From contig NZ_JAHFVG010000039.1 of assembly GCF_023264675.1 (NCBI RefSeq), forward strand, positions 1 through 54,660: a stretch of 54,660 bases of DNA, written 5' to 3'. Shown in pieces: positions 17,128-26,343 of the stretch. Origin of the DNA: Rhodococcus sp. (in: high G+C Gram-positive bacteria) (GTDB lineage Bacteria > Actinomycetota > Actinomycetes > Mycobacteriales > Mycobacteriaceae). The position numbers and the translations under genes were made by a program. Each line of letters starts with the position of its first letter. Position 1 is the stretch's first letter. The notes under the pieces were generated by a model. It had not been told where the DNA came from. It did not search any database and saw nothing but the letters and a program-made list of their open reading frames with translations.

Positions 17128-17772
17128 ATGACCGGCCATGCGTTGACGTTTGCACTCGTGGGACTCGTCGTGATGGTGTGGCCGTGGTCGCTCGTTCCGG
17201 CTTTTCTTCTGGCTGCCACCGAGCGTGGTCCGGTGAAACTGGCCGCCTACGCGTGCGGCTATGTGGTCGCGCTGGCAATCGTGATGGTCCTGGCCGCGAC
17301 GCTGCTACCGCCGGGGCCGCGTGCCAAGTCGACGGGGCATCGGGTGGCGTGGATCGAGCTCGTCGTCGGGATTCTGCTGGCGCTCTTCGTTCTCTTTCTG
17401 TGGATTCGTCAACGCCGAAAGGAACCCGTGACGCCGAAGTGGCTCAGCGGGCTCGACCGGCTCGGGCCGGTGACTGCGTTCGCGCTCGGGTTGTGGGTTC
17501 CCAATTACATGCTGGTGACGGTGGCTGTCGCGGAGCTGACGTTGCTCGGGTTGCACGGACCGGAAGCCGTCGGGGTCGCGGTCCTCTGGGTGGTGGTGGC
17601 AACTCTCGGCATCGCAACTCCGTTGCTGGTGCTCGCTCGGTCGGGGGCGAAAGCCGCAGCGGTCCAACGGTCGTGGCGAGAGTGGCTGGTGAAGCACAGT
17701 TCGGTGATCATCTACCTGGTGCTCGGATTGGTCTCGGTCGTCCTGATCGTCAAAGGGGGAATGTCGGTATGA
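17128..17772 (+). CDS. GAP-like (Sap family) membrane protein
   Basis: About 214 residues with six predicted membrane helices: HALTFALVGLVVMVWPWSLV near the start, then helices around residues 38-58, 75-95, 115-140, 148-168 and 192-212. It resembles the GAP/Sap family linked in mycobacteria to glycolipid (GPL, sulfolipid) export. The GGAGG directly before ATG 17128 is too close to be ideal, so the exact start is uncertain; the GTG at 17158 is another option. The next gene overlaps by 4 bases (ATGA), so it is coupled to an M19-type peptidase. Confidence 0.75.
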   Translation: MTGHALTFALVGLVVMVWPWSLVPAFLLAATERGPVKLAAYACGYVVALAIVMVLAATLLPPGPRAKSTGHRVAWIELVVGILLALFVLFLWIRQRRKEPVTPKWLSGLDRLGPVTAFALGLWVPNYMLVTVAVAELTLLGLHGPEAVGVAVLWVVVATLGIATPLLVLARSGAKAAAVQRSWREWLVKHSSVIIYLVLGLVSVVLIVKGGMSV

Positions 17773-18707
17773 AGTTGTGGGAGCAGCACACCTGTCTGCC
17801 GTTGGTGCCGAGCGCCGACGTCGCCGAGTTGGCGCGTTATCCGCTGGGCAGTTACGTCTCGGTCAACGTCGGGTTCTCCCCGCACTCGAAAGCGGTGTCG
17901 ACAGCGCTGTGCGAGGACTTCTCTCGTAAAGCGCTGATCGACGGTCGTTTTCGCATGGTCGACGACACTCCGGACGATGCCCTGATCACACTGGCATTCG
18001 ATCTAGAGGATTCCCGCCCGATCGAGGACGACCTCGACAACGTCCGGTACTTCTACGATCTGGGTGTCCGATCGATGCTGCCGTCCTACAACTGGGCGAA
18101 CTCGGCCGGGTGCGGGTGCCTCGACGGCGACGACACCGGTCTCACGGCCTACGGCCGCGATCTGGTGCGCGAGATGAACCACGTCGGGATGCTCGTCGAC
18201 GGCTCTCACTGCTCGATTCGAACCGGACTCGACCTGGCGTCGAACACCAGCCGCCCGATGATCTACTCGCACTCCAATTTCGCCGCGCTGTGGGAGCACC
18301 CGCGCAACATCACCGACGAGCAGGCACTCGAGTGCGCGCGCACCGGGGGAGTCGTCGGGATCAACGGTGTCGGGATCTTCCTCGGGCCGAACGGACCCGA
18401 CGAGGGTGCGCGCCGAGTCGAGGCCATGGCCGACCACATCGAGTACGGCGTCGAACTCCTCGGAATCGAGCACATCGGGATCGGCTCGGACTACTCCTTC
18501 GATCACGAGGACTTCAACGTCGAGCTGGCCGAACATCCTGAGGCGTTCTCGGAGGAATACACCCGCTACGGGCAACTGCAGTGGGTGCCGCCGGAAGACA
18601 CCGTCACATTGCCGTCCGTGCTGGCCGGGCGAGGGTTCACCGAGGACGCCATCGCAGCGGTGTACGGAGGAAACTTTCGACGAGTCAGCGAGGCTACCAG
18701 CGAGTAG
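17769..18707 (+). CDS. M19 membrane-dipeptidase-family protein
   Basis: A 312-residue amidohydrolase-fold protein of the renal dipeptidase family. Conserved metal-site segments are LAFDLEDSRP (bridging Glu), LVDGSHCS (His), IYSHSN (His) and IGIGSDYSFD (Asp). The usual N-terminal DGHxD motif reads EQHTCLPL here, so the expected Asp of HxD is replaced by Cys: a divergent subfamily, possibly with altered metal binding. ATG 17769 overlaps the upstream stop, so it is co-translated with the GAP-like protein. No signal peptide is evident. Substrate unknown. Confidence 0.82.
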   Translation: MKLWEQHTCLPLVPSADVAELARYPLGSYVSVNVGFSPHSKAVSTALCEDFSRKALIDGRFRMVDDTPDDALITLAFDLEDSRPIEDDLDNVRYFYDLGVRSMLPSYNWANSAGCGCLDGDDTGLTAYGRDLVREMNHVGMLVDGSHCSIRTGLDLASNTSRPMIYSHSNFAALWEHPRNITDEQALECARTGGVVGINGVGIFLGPNGPDEGARRVEAMADHIEYGVELLGIEHIGIGSDYSFDHEDFNVELAEHPEAFSEEYTRYGQLQWVPPEDTVTLPSVLAGRGFTEDAIAAVYGGNFRRVSEATSE

Positions 18708-18756
18708 GGGGACCGTGGCGAGACACTGATTCAGTACGGGACTATCCTGGGGAATC

Positions 18757-20160
18757 GTGACCTCACACTATGACGTCGTTGTCCTCGGAGCCGGTCCCGG
18801 TGGGTACGTCGCTGCTATCCGCGCGGCACAACTCGGACTCAGCACTGCCATCATCGAGCAGAAGTACTGGGGCGGTGTCTGCCTGAACGTCGGCTGCATC
18901 CCCTCGAAGGCTCTTCTCCGAAACGCCGAGCTGGCGCACCTCTTCACGAAAGAGGCGAAGCTGTTCGGTATCTCGGGAGAGGCATCCTTCGACTTCGGCG
19001 CAGCATTCGATCGCAGCCGCAAGGTTGCCGAGGGCCGCGTCAAGGGAATCCACTTCTTGATGAAGAAGAACAAGATTCCCGAGTACGACGGCAAGGGCAC
19101 CTTCACCGACGCCAACACCATCGAGGTGGAGCTCAGCAAGGGCGGCACCGAGACGCTCACGTTCGACAACGCGATCATCTCCACCGGCAGCACCACCAAG
19201 CTGCTGCCGGGCACCGAACTGAGCAAGAACGTCGTCACCTACGAAGAGCAGATCATGACCCGGGAGCTCCCCGGTTCGATGCTCATCGTCGGCGCGGGCG
19301 CCATCGGCATGGAGTTCGGATACGTCCTCAAGAACTACGGCGTCGACGTCACCATCGTCGAATTCCTCGATCGCGCGCTCCCCAACGAGGACGCCGACGT
19401 GTCGAAGGAAATCGAGAAGCAGTACAAGAAGCTCGGCGTCAAGGTCATGACCGGCGCCGCTGTCCAGAGCATCGACGACGATGGCTCCAAGGTCACCGTC
19501 GCGATCAAGAACAACAAGTCCGGCGAGACCGAGACGATCACCGTCGACAAGGTCATGCAGTCCGTCGGCTTCGCGCCTCGTGTCGAGGGCTTCGGTCTGG
19601 ACAAGACCGGCGTCGAGCTCACCGACCGCGGCGCCATCGGCATCACCAACACGATGCAGACCAACGTCCCGCACATCTACGCCATCGGCGACGTCACGGC
19701 GAAACTGCAGCTGGCCCACGTCGCGGAAGCTCAGGCCGTCGTCGCCGCAGAAACCATCGCCGGCGCCGAGACTCTGCCGATCGACGACTACCGGATGATG
19801 CCGCGCGCAACGTTCTGCCAGCCGCAGGTCGCCAGCTTCGGTCTCACCGAGCAGCAGGCAAAGGACGAAGGCCGCGACATCAAGGTCGCGAACTTCCCGT
19901 TCGCCGCCAACGGCAAGGCACACGGACTCGGCGACGCCACCGGCTTCGTCAAGCTGATCGCCGACACCAAGTACGGCGAACTGATCGGCGGACACCTCAT
20001 CGGACCGGATGTCTCCGAGCTGCTCCCCGAACTGACGCTCGCGCAGAAGTGGGACCTGACGGTCAACGAGCTCGCTCGTAACGTCCACACGCACCCGACA
20101 CTGTCGGAGGCACTCCAGGAGGCCATCCACGGTCTCGCGGGGCACATGATCAACTTCTGA
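18757..20160 (+). CDS. lpd: Dihydrolipoyl dehydrogenase
   Basis: A 467-residue FAD disulfide oxidoreductase, the E3 subunit of pyruvate, 2-oxoglutarate and branched-chain dehydrogenase complexes (and of peroxynitrite defence in mycobacteria). FAD motif [13 protein letters not shown]; redox disulfide in [16 protein letters not shown] motif [16 protein letters not shown]-terminal HTHPTLSEA with the catalytic His-Glu pair. Length and motifs are canonical for LpdC (Rv0462). GTG start. A strong bidirectional hairpin follows and separates it from the convergent CMD-family gene, the same pairing as Rv0462/Rv0464c as remembered. Confidence 0.96.
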   Translation: MTSHYDVVVLGAGPGGYVAAIRAAQLGLSTAIIEQKYWGGVCLNVGCIPSKALLRNAELAHLFTKEAKLFGISGEASFDFGAAFDRSRKVAEGRVKGIHFLMKKNKIPEYDGKGTFTDANTIEVELSKGGTETLTFDNAIISTGSTTKLLPGTELSKNVVTYEEQIMTRELPGSMLIVGAGAIGMEFGYVLKNYGVDVTIVEFLDRALPNEDADVSKEIEKQYKKLGVKVMTGAAVQSIDDDGSKVTVAIKNNKSGETETITVDKVMQSVGFAPRVEGFGLDKTGVELTDRGAIGITNTMQTNVPHIYAIGDVTAKLQLAHVAEAQAVVAAETIAGAETLPIDDYRMMPRATFCQPQVASFGLTEQQAKDEGRDIKVANFPFAANGKAHGLGDATGFVKLIADTKYGELIGGHLIGPDVSELLPELTLAQKWDLTVNELARNVHTHPTLSEALQEAIHGLAGHMINF

Positions 20161-20175
20161 TCGAAAGTTCCTCAC

Positions 20176-20219
20176 GCGAACGGCGACGTCCACTTCGGTG
20201 GTCGTCGCCGTTCGTCTTT
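20176..20219. terminator. Bidirectional terminator between lpd and CMD gene
   Basis: GAACGGCGACG (20178-20188) and CGTCGCCGTTC (20203-20213) pair perfectly, with an inner CCAC-TTCG-GTGG hairpin, then GTCTTTC. It serves the convergent genes on both sides. Confidence 0.85.
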
Positions 20220-20220
20220 C

Positions 20221-20754
20221 CTAGAAGTCGCGCTCGATCCTCAGCGTGTCGATGGTGGTGGCCAGGCCGTCGTATTGGCTTACCAGCAGAAGAAATTCGA
20301 TGAGTTGGCGTCGGTCGAATTCGCCGGACAGAGCCGACCAGGTGCCGTCGGACAGGTTCTTGGTCTCCAGGAGTTCATCGGTTGCGCCGAGGATCGTGCG
20401 ATAGCGCGGGCTGAGTCCGGTGGATTCCGGTCCTTCTTTCACCTGCGCGAGAAGCTCTTTCGTCACTCCGAATCGACGGCCGATGCGGCTGTGGTGGTCC
20501 TGCTCGTATCCACAACCGCGCAGATGAGCGACACGGTTGATGACCAATTCGGTTTCCTTCTTGGAAATCCTGCCGCCGGGCATCAGCCTCCCGCTGTAGA
20601 ACAACCATCCGCGGAACAGCCCTTTGTTGAGCGCGAGGGTGCTGAACAGATGGGCGTCGGGGGTGCCGGCGACCTTGGACAGAACGCGACACAGCACCCA
20701 GTTGACGGGGCCGAGGTCCTTGAACGTGCCGGTCGGGATACGCGGTGTAGTCAC
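20221..20754 (-). CDS. Carboxymuconolactone decarboxylase-family protein
   Basis: A 177-residue AhpD-like helical protein. The core segment LVINRVAHLRGCGYEQDHHSRIG holds a single Cys with Glu and His residues, not the CxxC of true AhpD peroxidases, so a peroxide-reducing disulfide cycle is unlikely. The position next to lpd, on the opposite strand, matches M. tuberculosis Rv0464c. Because AhpD works with Lpd in mycobacteria the pairing is suggestive, but no function is proven. Confidence 0.85.
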   Translation of the reverse strand: MTTPRIPTGTFKDLGPVNWVLCRVLSKVAGTPDAHLFSTLALNKGLFRGWLFYSGRLMPGGRISKKETELVINRVAHLRGCGYEQDHHSRIGRRFGVTKELLAQVKEGPESTGLSPRYRTILGATDELLETKNLSDGTWSALSGEFDRRQLIEFLLLVSQYDGLATTIDTLRIERDF

Positions 20755-20763
20755 GCCACGACG

Positions 20764-21090
20764 CTACCTGCGGGGTGTGGGGCGCACCAGAAAATAGGAG
20801 TCGTCGACGAGATCCTCGACCAGGCCTGCGGCGACGGATGCGGGGTCGACGGTGATCCAATGGCGCTTGTTCATGTGATATCCCTCGGCGATGCCCTCGT
20901 GTTCACCGACAAGAATCTCGGCCCGTTCGGGCGCGCACTTGAGGGTGATTCGATGCCCGCCCACGTTCCCGCCGAGAACGGCGAACACCTTGCCCGCGAC
21001 CTTGTAGACATCGATGTCCGGACCGAAAGGGTGCGTCAACTCCGCGTCGGGCAGTGCGGCACACACTCGGTGTAACCGCTTGGCGGACAT
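20764..21090 (-). CDS. MmcQ/YjbR-family protein
   Basis: A 108-residue protein of the MmcQ/YjbR (CyaY-like fold) family, often annotated as DNA-binding without firm evidence. Recognisable segments are FGPDIDVYKVAGKVFAVL, ITLKCAPERAEILV, and the terminal HWITVDPASV and DDSYFLVRPTPRR. ATG 21090 is chosen over the open frame to 21201 because it starts at the family N-terminus and lies four bases after the upstream M48 protease stop, so the two are probably co-transcribed. Confidence 0.85.
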   Translation of the reverse strand: MSAKRLHRVCAALPDAELTHPFGPDIDVYKVAGKVFAVLGGNVGGHRITLKCAPERAEILVGEHEGIAEGYHMNKRHWITVDPASVAAGLVEDLVDDSYFLVRPTPRR

Positions 21091-21094
21091 CACG

Positions 21095-22144
21095 TCAGGA
21101 CTTCCGCCAGTGATCGAAACGATCCTTGATGTCCGACGCCACATCGCCGATCCCGTTCCCGACGGCGTCCACGGCGCCGGTGAATCCGCTGCCGAGATCA
21201 CGGATCGTGCGGATCAGAGGATCTTCCGAGGTATCGAAGTTCTGCTTGTAGGTGCGCGCGGCATTGCGGAACTCGTCCGACGCCTTGGCCTCGCCGTCCT
21301 GCGACTTTCGGGGGTAGTCACCACGCAGTACGGCCGCGTACTCCCCGCTGTCGACCCATTTCTTCAGTTCGGCGGCCCGCAGCACCGAGAACGGGTGCGA
21401 GAGCAGTTCGATGTTCAGGAGCTTGAGGACGCCGTCGCGCAGATCGCCGCTGGATTCGTATTCCGCTGCCTGCGCGAGAAAGGCATCCACGTCGATCTCG
21501 CTGATCCGAGCGCCACCGGCAAGCTTGAGCTGCACGCGAAGTGCGGTGTGCACGTCCTGGCCACACAGTAGGCCTGCGCGGTCACCGGACAGCTCCGACT
21601 TGCGCTGCCACTCCATCAAACCGGCGATGATCGCTCGCAGTGCCCAGCCGCCGACGGGGATCCACCCGATGGTGCCGGCGAGGCGCATCAGGTGCATCAG
21701 GACCGTGCGATAGACCGCGTGGCCGGACAGTGCGTGACCGAGTTCGTGGCCGACGACGAATCGCTGTTCCTCGTAGGTCATGATGTCGAGCAGGCCGGTG
21801 GTCACCACGATGAACGGTCGATCCATGCCGATGGTGAAGGCGTTCACCATCGGCGACTGCACGACGAACAGCTCCGGTGTCTCCTCGGCACCGAGGATCT
21901 GTACGCAATCGGACCGAAGGTCGTCGAGGTCCTTGAACTGACGAGGACCGACTCGTACGGCGGTGGCGAGATACATCAGCCGGTGCTGCCGTTCGCGGAG
22001 CAGGCCGGACAACGTGCGCAGAACCGTGTCGAAGCCCTTGAGGGTCCGCAGGGTGACCAGCGCAGCACGGTCGGACGGATGTTCCCAAGTGCGCGAACTG
22101 ATGTCGGGGAACTCGATGCGGGTGCGGTCCGGTGCGGCAGTCAA
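21095..22144 (-). CDS. M48-family metalloprotease
   Basis: A zinc peptidase of about 349 residues. HELGH (about residues 133-137) carries two zinc His ligands and SELSGDRAG (Glu184) the third. A short hydrophobic stretch (IGWIPVGGWALRAIIAGL) sits between them as in HtpX/Oma1-like proteins, but no strong N-terminal membrane helices are present. TTG 22144 is preferred: AGGGGAG lies eight bases upstream, whereas the TTG at 22180 has none. Likely role: quality control of membrane or periplasm-facing proteins. It is divergent from the iron-boxed lipoprotein gene. Confidence 0.82.
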   Translation of the reverse strand: MTAAPDRTRIEFPDISSRTWEHPSDRAALVTLRTLKGFDTVLRTLSGLLRERQHRLMYLATAVRVGPRQFKDLDDLRSDCVQILGAEETPELFVVQSPMVNAFTIGMDRPFIVVTTGLLDIMTYEEQRFVVGHELGHALSGHAVYRTVLMHLMRLAGTIGWIPVGGWALRAIIAGLMEWQRKSELSGDRAGLLCGQDVHTALRVQLKLAGGARISEIDVDAFLAQAAEYESSGDLRDGVLKLLNIELLSHPFSVLRAAELKKWVDSGEYAAVLRGDYPRKSQDGEAKASDEFRNAARTYKQNFDTSEDPLIRTIRDLGSGFTGAVDAVGNGIGDVASDIKDRFDHWRKS

Positions 22145-22221
22145 ATTTTCTTCTCCCCTGCGTGGTCGGTTCGCTGTCAAAAGTATCAGTAAAACCGGCA
22201 GCTCAGTCTGTGTGCGCGATA

Positions 22222-22240
22222 TGAATTTAGGCTAACCTTT
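22222..22240. promoter_or_regulatory. DtxR/IdeR iron box upstream of siderophore-binding gene
   Basis: The core TTAGGCTAACCT matches the centre and right half of the 19-bp DtxR/IdeR consensus; about 14 of 19 positions agree by eye. It lies about 36 bp upstream of the lipoprotein start, where iron-loaded repressor would block transcription. Confidence 0.75.
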
Positions 22241-22275
22241 ACCCTTTGCGACGAGTTGGCCTGGAGGTCCGGTAC

Positions 22276-23187
22276 GTGTCGAAAGTTCGATGTCTTGCGG
22301 TGGTGGTCGCTCTCGCGGCCGCGGTATCAGCCTGTTCGGCGGAAAGTTCCGACGCCGAAGGGAGCGACGGTGTTCGCTCGATCGAGACGGTTCGCGGAAC
22401 CATCGAGGTACCGCAGGAACCGCTCCGGGTTGTCACGTTGGAACCCGTCGAACTGGACACGGCGGTCGCCCTCGGTGTCACGCCCGTCGGCACTGCCGTC
22501 CTGAGTGAGGCAACCGGGGCGCCGGCCTACCTCGGCGTCGAGGCTGCGTCCATCGAACTGGTCGGCACGGTCCCCGAACCACGCATCGAAGCAATTGCCG
22601 CTCTCGAGCCGGACCTGATTCTGGGGACCGAATCTCGGCACAAGGACTTCTACGATCAGCTCACGGCCATTGCACCGACAGTGTTCCTCGAGAACCACGC
22701 GGCGCCGTGGAAGGACAACGTCCGTTTCGTCGCGGCTGCTCTGGGGCTGGAGGATCGCGCCGAGGAGTTGCTCACCGACTACCAGGATCGCTGCGCGGAC
22801 ATCGCCGAAAAGCACAGCACCGCCGGCAAGACCGCTCAGCTGATTCGCCCGCGCAACGGTGAGCTGACGCTGTACGGCCCCACCTCCTTCGCCGGGAGCA
22901 CGCTCGAGTGCGCTGGATTCACCACGCCGCCGCGCGCCGAATGGGCCGACGAGATCTCGGTGGATCTGTCCCCGGAGTTGGCCTCGCAAGCGGCGGCGGA
23001 CTTCGTTCTCGTCACCGCGACGGACCCGGCGGACCCGGCAGCGATCCCGCCCTCGGTAACGGCCAATGCCGCCGTACTGCCGAATCCCCATGCCGTCGAC
23101 CAGTCCTACTGGATCACCGGCGTCGGTCCCAAGGGTGGGCACGCCGTCCTCGACGACATCGATCGGATCCTGTCGCAGCCGAACTGA
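22276..23187 (+). CDS. Iron-siderophore ABC transporter substrate-binding lipoprotein
   Basis: About 303 residues of the FepB/FhuD-type cluster A-II binding proteins. The lipoprotein signal ends at AVSACS (lipobox), so the mature protein is anchored on the outer face of the cytoplasmic membrane. VPQEPLRVVTLEPVELDTAVALG and IAALEPDLILGTESRH are typical of the family. GTG 22276 has CTGGAGG nine bases upstream. An iron box precedes it. No permease or ATPase gene is adjacent, so it must work with components encoded elsewhere. Ligand unknown. Confidence 0.88.
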   Translation: MSKVRCLAVVVALAAAVSACSAESSDAEGSDGVRSIETVRGTIEVPQEPLRVVTLEPVELDTAVALGVTPVGTAVLSEATGAPAYLGVEAASIELVGTVPEPRIEAIAALEPDLILGTESRHKDFYDQLTAIAPTVFLENHAAPWKDNVRFVAAALGLEDRAEELLTDYQDRCADIAEKHSTAGKTAQLIRPRNGELTLYGPTSFAGSTLECAGFTTPPRAEWADEISVDLSPELASQAAADFVLVTATDPADPAAIPPSVTANAAVLPNPHAVDQSYWITGVGPKGGHAVLDDIDRILSQPN

Positions 23188-23188
23188 G

Positions 23189-24115
23189 TCAGCGCGCGAG
23201 GTCGCTCGGATCGGAGTTGGCCCCGCACAGAACGACCGCGACGCGCTCGCCGGGATCGGGCAGGTACGCACCGGTTCGTAGCGCGGCGAGGGCCGTCGAG
23301 GCCGCATGTTCGACGACGAGGCGTCGGGAATCCCAGAGGTGACGGCGCGCCTCGATGATCGCCTCGTCGTCCACCAGGACCGAGACGGTGTTCGACGCGG
23401 CAGCGGCGGCAAGCGCGAGCGGGGTGACCCGGCGTGCGCCGAGCGAATCCGCGGCAATCGACTGCACCGTCACGTCCACGGGTGTCCCGGCCTCGAGGGC
23501 TGCCGAGAACGCGCGGCAGTGCCGCGGTTCCACGGCGACGACCTTGACTCCGTGATGTGCTGCAGCGGTGGCAATGCCGGCATACAGACCGCCCCCGCCG
23601 ACGGAGACGACGACGGTATCGACGGTGCCCGCCTCCAGGATCTCGAGGAGAAGCGTGCCCGCACCCGCAGCGATGAGCGGGTGGTCGTAGGCGTGCGAGG
23701 CCAGCGCGCCGGATTCCGCGACGAAGCCCACCGATGCTGCAAGCGCCTCCGCGTACTCGGCGCCGACGGCTCGGACATCCGCGCCGAACGCCTGCAGCCG
23801 CGCCTTCTTGAACGCCGGGACGGTGGCAGGCACGAACACGGTGGCAGGCACGTCGTGCGCCGATGCCGCCCACGCGCACGCGAGGCCTGCGTTGCCCCCG
23901 GAAGCGATGACGACACCGGCGTCGGGCATCGTGTTCGAACTGCGATGGTAGGCAACGAAGTTCGCAGCCCCACGCGCCTTGAAGGTGCCGGTGTGCTGCA
24001 TGAACTCGGCTGCGAGCACTACTCCGTCGCCCTCGATGACGGTGACGGGTCTGATCGCACCGTCGATGCGTGCGCGTGCGTCCAGTACGTCCTGGTAGGT
24101 CAGAGCGGTGTCCAC
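23189..24115 (-). CDS. Threonine/serine dehydratase-like PLP enzyme
   Basis: A 308-residue fold-type II PLP enzyme. Lys46 in TGTFKARGA forms the Schiff base; SGGNAGLACAWAAS is the substrate loop and VSVGGGGLYAG the phosphate-binding glycine loop. Probably deaminates L-serine or L-threonine to a 2-oxo acid and ammonia; no regulatory ACT domain, so a catabolic form. It sits 22 bases behind a GntR regulator that follows urtE, so ammonia release and urea uptake may share expression. Substrate not certain. Confidence 0.85.
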   Translation of the reverse strand: MDTALTYQDVLDARARIDGAIRPVTVIEGDGVVLAAEFMQHTGTFKARGAANFVAYHRSSNTMPDAGVVIASGGNAGLACAWAASAHDVPATVFVPATVPAFKKARLQAFGADVRAVGAEYAEALAASVGFVAESGALASHAYDHPLIAAGAGTLLLEILEAGTVDTVVVSVGGGGLYAGIATAAAHHGVKVVAVEPRHCRAFSAALEAGTPVDVTVQSIAADSLGARRVTPLALAAAAASNTVSVLVDDEAIIEARRHLWDSRRLVVEHAASTALAALRTGAYLPDPGERVAVVLCGANSDPSDLAR

Positions 24116-24136
24116 CGTTCCATTGTGGACCGGTTG

Positions 24137-24811
24137 CTACGTCCGCACTGCACCGGCCAGTACGGCGGCCTGCTCCGCTCGGGCGATGACACGGTCGCGG
24201 GAGGAGTCGATGTGGTGCAGCAACGTCGAGAGTGCTGTGTCCAGTTCGCCCGCGAGCAGAGCTTCGCCGATCGAGACGTGCTCGTCGATCTGGAGGAGAA
24301 ACTCGTCGGGCGACATGGGCCCGAGCATCCGAACGGGGCGAACCTTGGCGTTGACCGTCCGTAGCGCCTCGGTCAGAGCGTCGTTGCCCGACGCCGCGAG
24401 CATCGTGGTGTGGAACTGCTCGTCCATCCAGACGATGTCGGCCGCGTCCGGCGGCGACGTGGACGCATCTCGCCAGACCTCGAGTTCGGCCTCCACGGCC
24501 GAATGGTCATGGCGTAGCGACGAATCTTCCTGTATCCGAACGATTCCGCGTGATTCGAGCGTTCGCCTCAGTTCGTAGAGACCGGCGAGATCGTCGACGC
24601 GAGGACGATACGGATGCAGGCCGTCCTCGTTGCGCATCACCAAACCGTCGGCCTGTAGCCGGGCCAGCGCCTCGCGCACCGGGGTGCGCGAGACGCCGTA
24701 CAGATCGGCCAAGCGTTCTTCGCCGAGGCGTTCGGTGGCGGTGATCGCGCCGGAAATCAGGTCCCGTCGGAGGGATACGTACACCTTCTCGCGAAGATCT
24801 TTGCGTGCCAT
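24137..24811 (-). CDS. GntR-family regulator (FCD domain)
   Basis: A 224-residue regulator with the GntR winged helix (LGEERLADLYGVSRTPVREALARL) and an FCD domain (MDEQFHTTMLAASGND, IDEHVSIGEALLAGE). ATG 24811 gives the typical MARKDLREKVYVSLRRD start; the longer frame overlaps urtE. It lies 16 bases downstream of urtE and 22 upstream of the dehydratase gene on the same strand, and probably belongs to that operon. Target and ligand are unknown; an amino acid or nitrogen compound would fit. Confidence 0.88.
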   Translation of the reverse strand: MARKDLREKVYVSLRRDLISGAITATERLGEERLADLYGVSRTPVREALARLQADGLVMRNEDGLHPYRPRVDDLAGLYELRRTLESRGIVRIQEDSSLRHDHSAVEAELEVWRDASTSPPDAADIVWMDEQFHTTMLAASGNDALTEALRTVNAKVRPVRMLGPMSPDEFLLQIDEHVSIGEALLAGELDTALSTLLHHIDSSRDRVIARAEQAAVLAGAVRT

Positions 24812-24827
24812 GGTCGATCGTGACCGG

Positions 24828-25520
24828 TCAGATCGCCATGGCCGCGCGTACATCGGCTTCGGAATCGGAGCCGCCTGCACCGCTGGACGTGATGCGCCCG
24901 GCTTCGAGAATGTAGTAGTTCTGCGCCGATTCCAAGGCGAATCCGATGTGCTGCTCCACCAACAGAACTCCGAGACCACCGCGACGCGTGAGATCGAGAA
25001 TGGTGCGCTCGATCTCGGCGACGACCGACGGCTGAATACCTTCGGTCGGTTCGTCCAGAATCAGCATCTTGGGTTCGGTGATCAACGCCCGCGCGATCGC
25101 CAGTTGTTGGCGTTGCCCGCCCGACAGCAGCCCGGCACGTCTGGTCAGGAGTTCCTTCAACGCAGGGAAGAGATCGAGTGCCTCGTCGATCAGCGCCTTT
25201 CCGCGCTTGCGGCCGTCGGCGACGACCTGAAGGTTCTCGGCCGTGGTGAGCTGCCCGAACGACTGCTGTCCCTGTGGTACGTACGCGAGACCGCGGGCGA
25301 CCCGGGCACTCGGGCGCAGACCGCTGACGTCTTCGCCGTCGAACATGACCTTGCCCGAGGTGACCTTGAGCAGTCCGACGGCCGCCCGGAGCAGCGTCGT
25401 CTTTCCGGCACCGTTGTGGCCCATGACCGCCGCGACCCCGTCGGCCGGAACCGTGAGAGACGCACCGTGAATCACTTCGCTTCGACCGTACCCTGTTCGA
25501 ACGTCGACTAGCTCAAGCAT
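24828..25520 (-). CDS. urtE: Urea ABC transporter ATPase UrtE
   Basis: A 230-residue LivF-type ATPase. Walker A GHNGAGKTT, signature LLSGGQRQQLAIARAL, Walker B MLILDEPTEG, followed by VVAEIERTI. The set of five genes in order urtA-B-C-D-E with a UrtA-type binding protein indicates urea or short-chain amide uptake rather than branched amino acids. It overlaps urtD by 8 bases, so translation is coupled. Cytosolic face of the membrane complex. Confidence 0.92.
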   Translation of the reverse strand: MLELVDVRTGYGRSEVIHGASLTVPADGVAAVMGHNGAGKTTLLRAAVGLLKVTSGKVMFDGEDVSGLRPSARVARGLAYVPQGQQSFGQLTTAENLQVVADGRKRGKALIDEALDLFPALKELLTRRAGLLSGGQRQQLAIARALITEPKMLILDEPTEGIQPSVVAEIERTILDLTRRGGLGVLLVEQHIGFALESAQNYYILEAGRITSSGAGGSDSEADVRAAMAI

Positions 25521-26343
25521 TCTCGGCTCCTTCTTCGGCGATCTGGTCGAGTTCCTCGCCCGCGGCTGCTGTACCGAGGTAGACCTCCTGCACCTTCGGA
25601 TCTGCCTGGACCTCGGCCACGGTTCCCTCCGAGAGCACTCGCCCGCCCGCGAGCACGGTGACCGAGGTGGCGAACTGGCGCATGAAGTCCATGTCGTGTT
25701 CGACGACGACGACAGTTCGTCGGCCGCCGATGCGAAGCAGTAACTCGCCGGTCTCCTCGCGTTCGTCGTGACTCATCCCGGCGACGGGCTCGTCGAGCAG
25801 GAGTACATCGGCATTTTGTACCAACAACATTCCGATTTCCAGCCACTGCTTCTGGCCGTGCGCGAGGATTCCGGCAGGCTTGTCGCGTTCCTTCTCGAGG
25901 CCGATCGTCTCCAAGGCCTCCTCGATGTCGGGGGACACCGTCTTGCGCTTGCGGAGCATCGTCATCATCGACCGTCCCGAACCGGCCGCGATGTCGAGGT
26001 TCTGCAACACCGTCAGTTGCTCGAAGATGCTGGCGGTCTGGAATGTTCGTCCCACACCGAGGCGGGCGATCTGGTGCACTTTCTTGCCGAGTAGTTCGAC
26101 GCCGGACTTGGTGACGGAGCCGGTGGCCGGGACGAGGCCGGTGATGGCGTCGATCAGCGTGGTCTTTCCGGCACCGTTCGGTCCGATGAGGAATCTGAGA
26201 TCGCCCTGCATGAGAGTGAGATTCACGTCGGTGTTGGCCTTGAATCCGTCGAAACTGACGGTGAGGCCACGGACTTCGAGATACTGACTCGACATGCCGG
26301 CGTTGCCACCGAATGTCGGTTGGTGGTTGTCGATGTGGATCAT
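25513..26343 (-). CDS. urtD: Urea ABC transporter ATPase UrtD
   Basis: A 276-residue LivG-type ATPase. Walker A IGPNGAGKTTLIDAITG, signature-region AHGQKQWLEIGMLL (the usual LSGGQ is replaced by a HGQKQ form typical of UrtD), Walker B VLLLDEPVAGM. It overlaps urtC by 4 bases. The N-terminal 16 residues before MSSQYLEVRG may be an over-long start; ATG at the second methionine is a good alternative. Confidence 0.92.
   Translation of the reverse strand: MIHIDNHQPTFGGNAGMSSQYLEVRGLTVSFDGFKANTDVNLTLMQGDLRFLIGPNGAGKTTLIDAITGLVPATGSVTKSGVELLGKKVHQIARLGVGRTFQTASIFEQLTVLQNLDIAAGSGRSMMTMLRKRKTVSPDIEEALETIGLEKERDKPAGILAHGQKQWLEIGMLLVQNADVLLLDEPVAGMSHDEREETGELLLRIGGRRTVVVVEHDMDFMRQFATSVTVLAGGRVLSEGTVAEVQADPKVQEVYLGTAAAGEELDQIAEEGAENA

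Noticed and set aside
18763..20193. A 476-codon frame opposite lpd
   Set aside because: lpd is certain from FAD, disulfide and NAD motifs; the antisense translation is low-complexity acidic.
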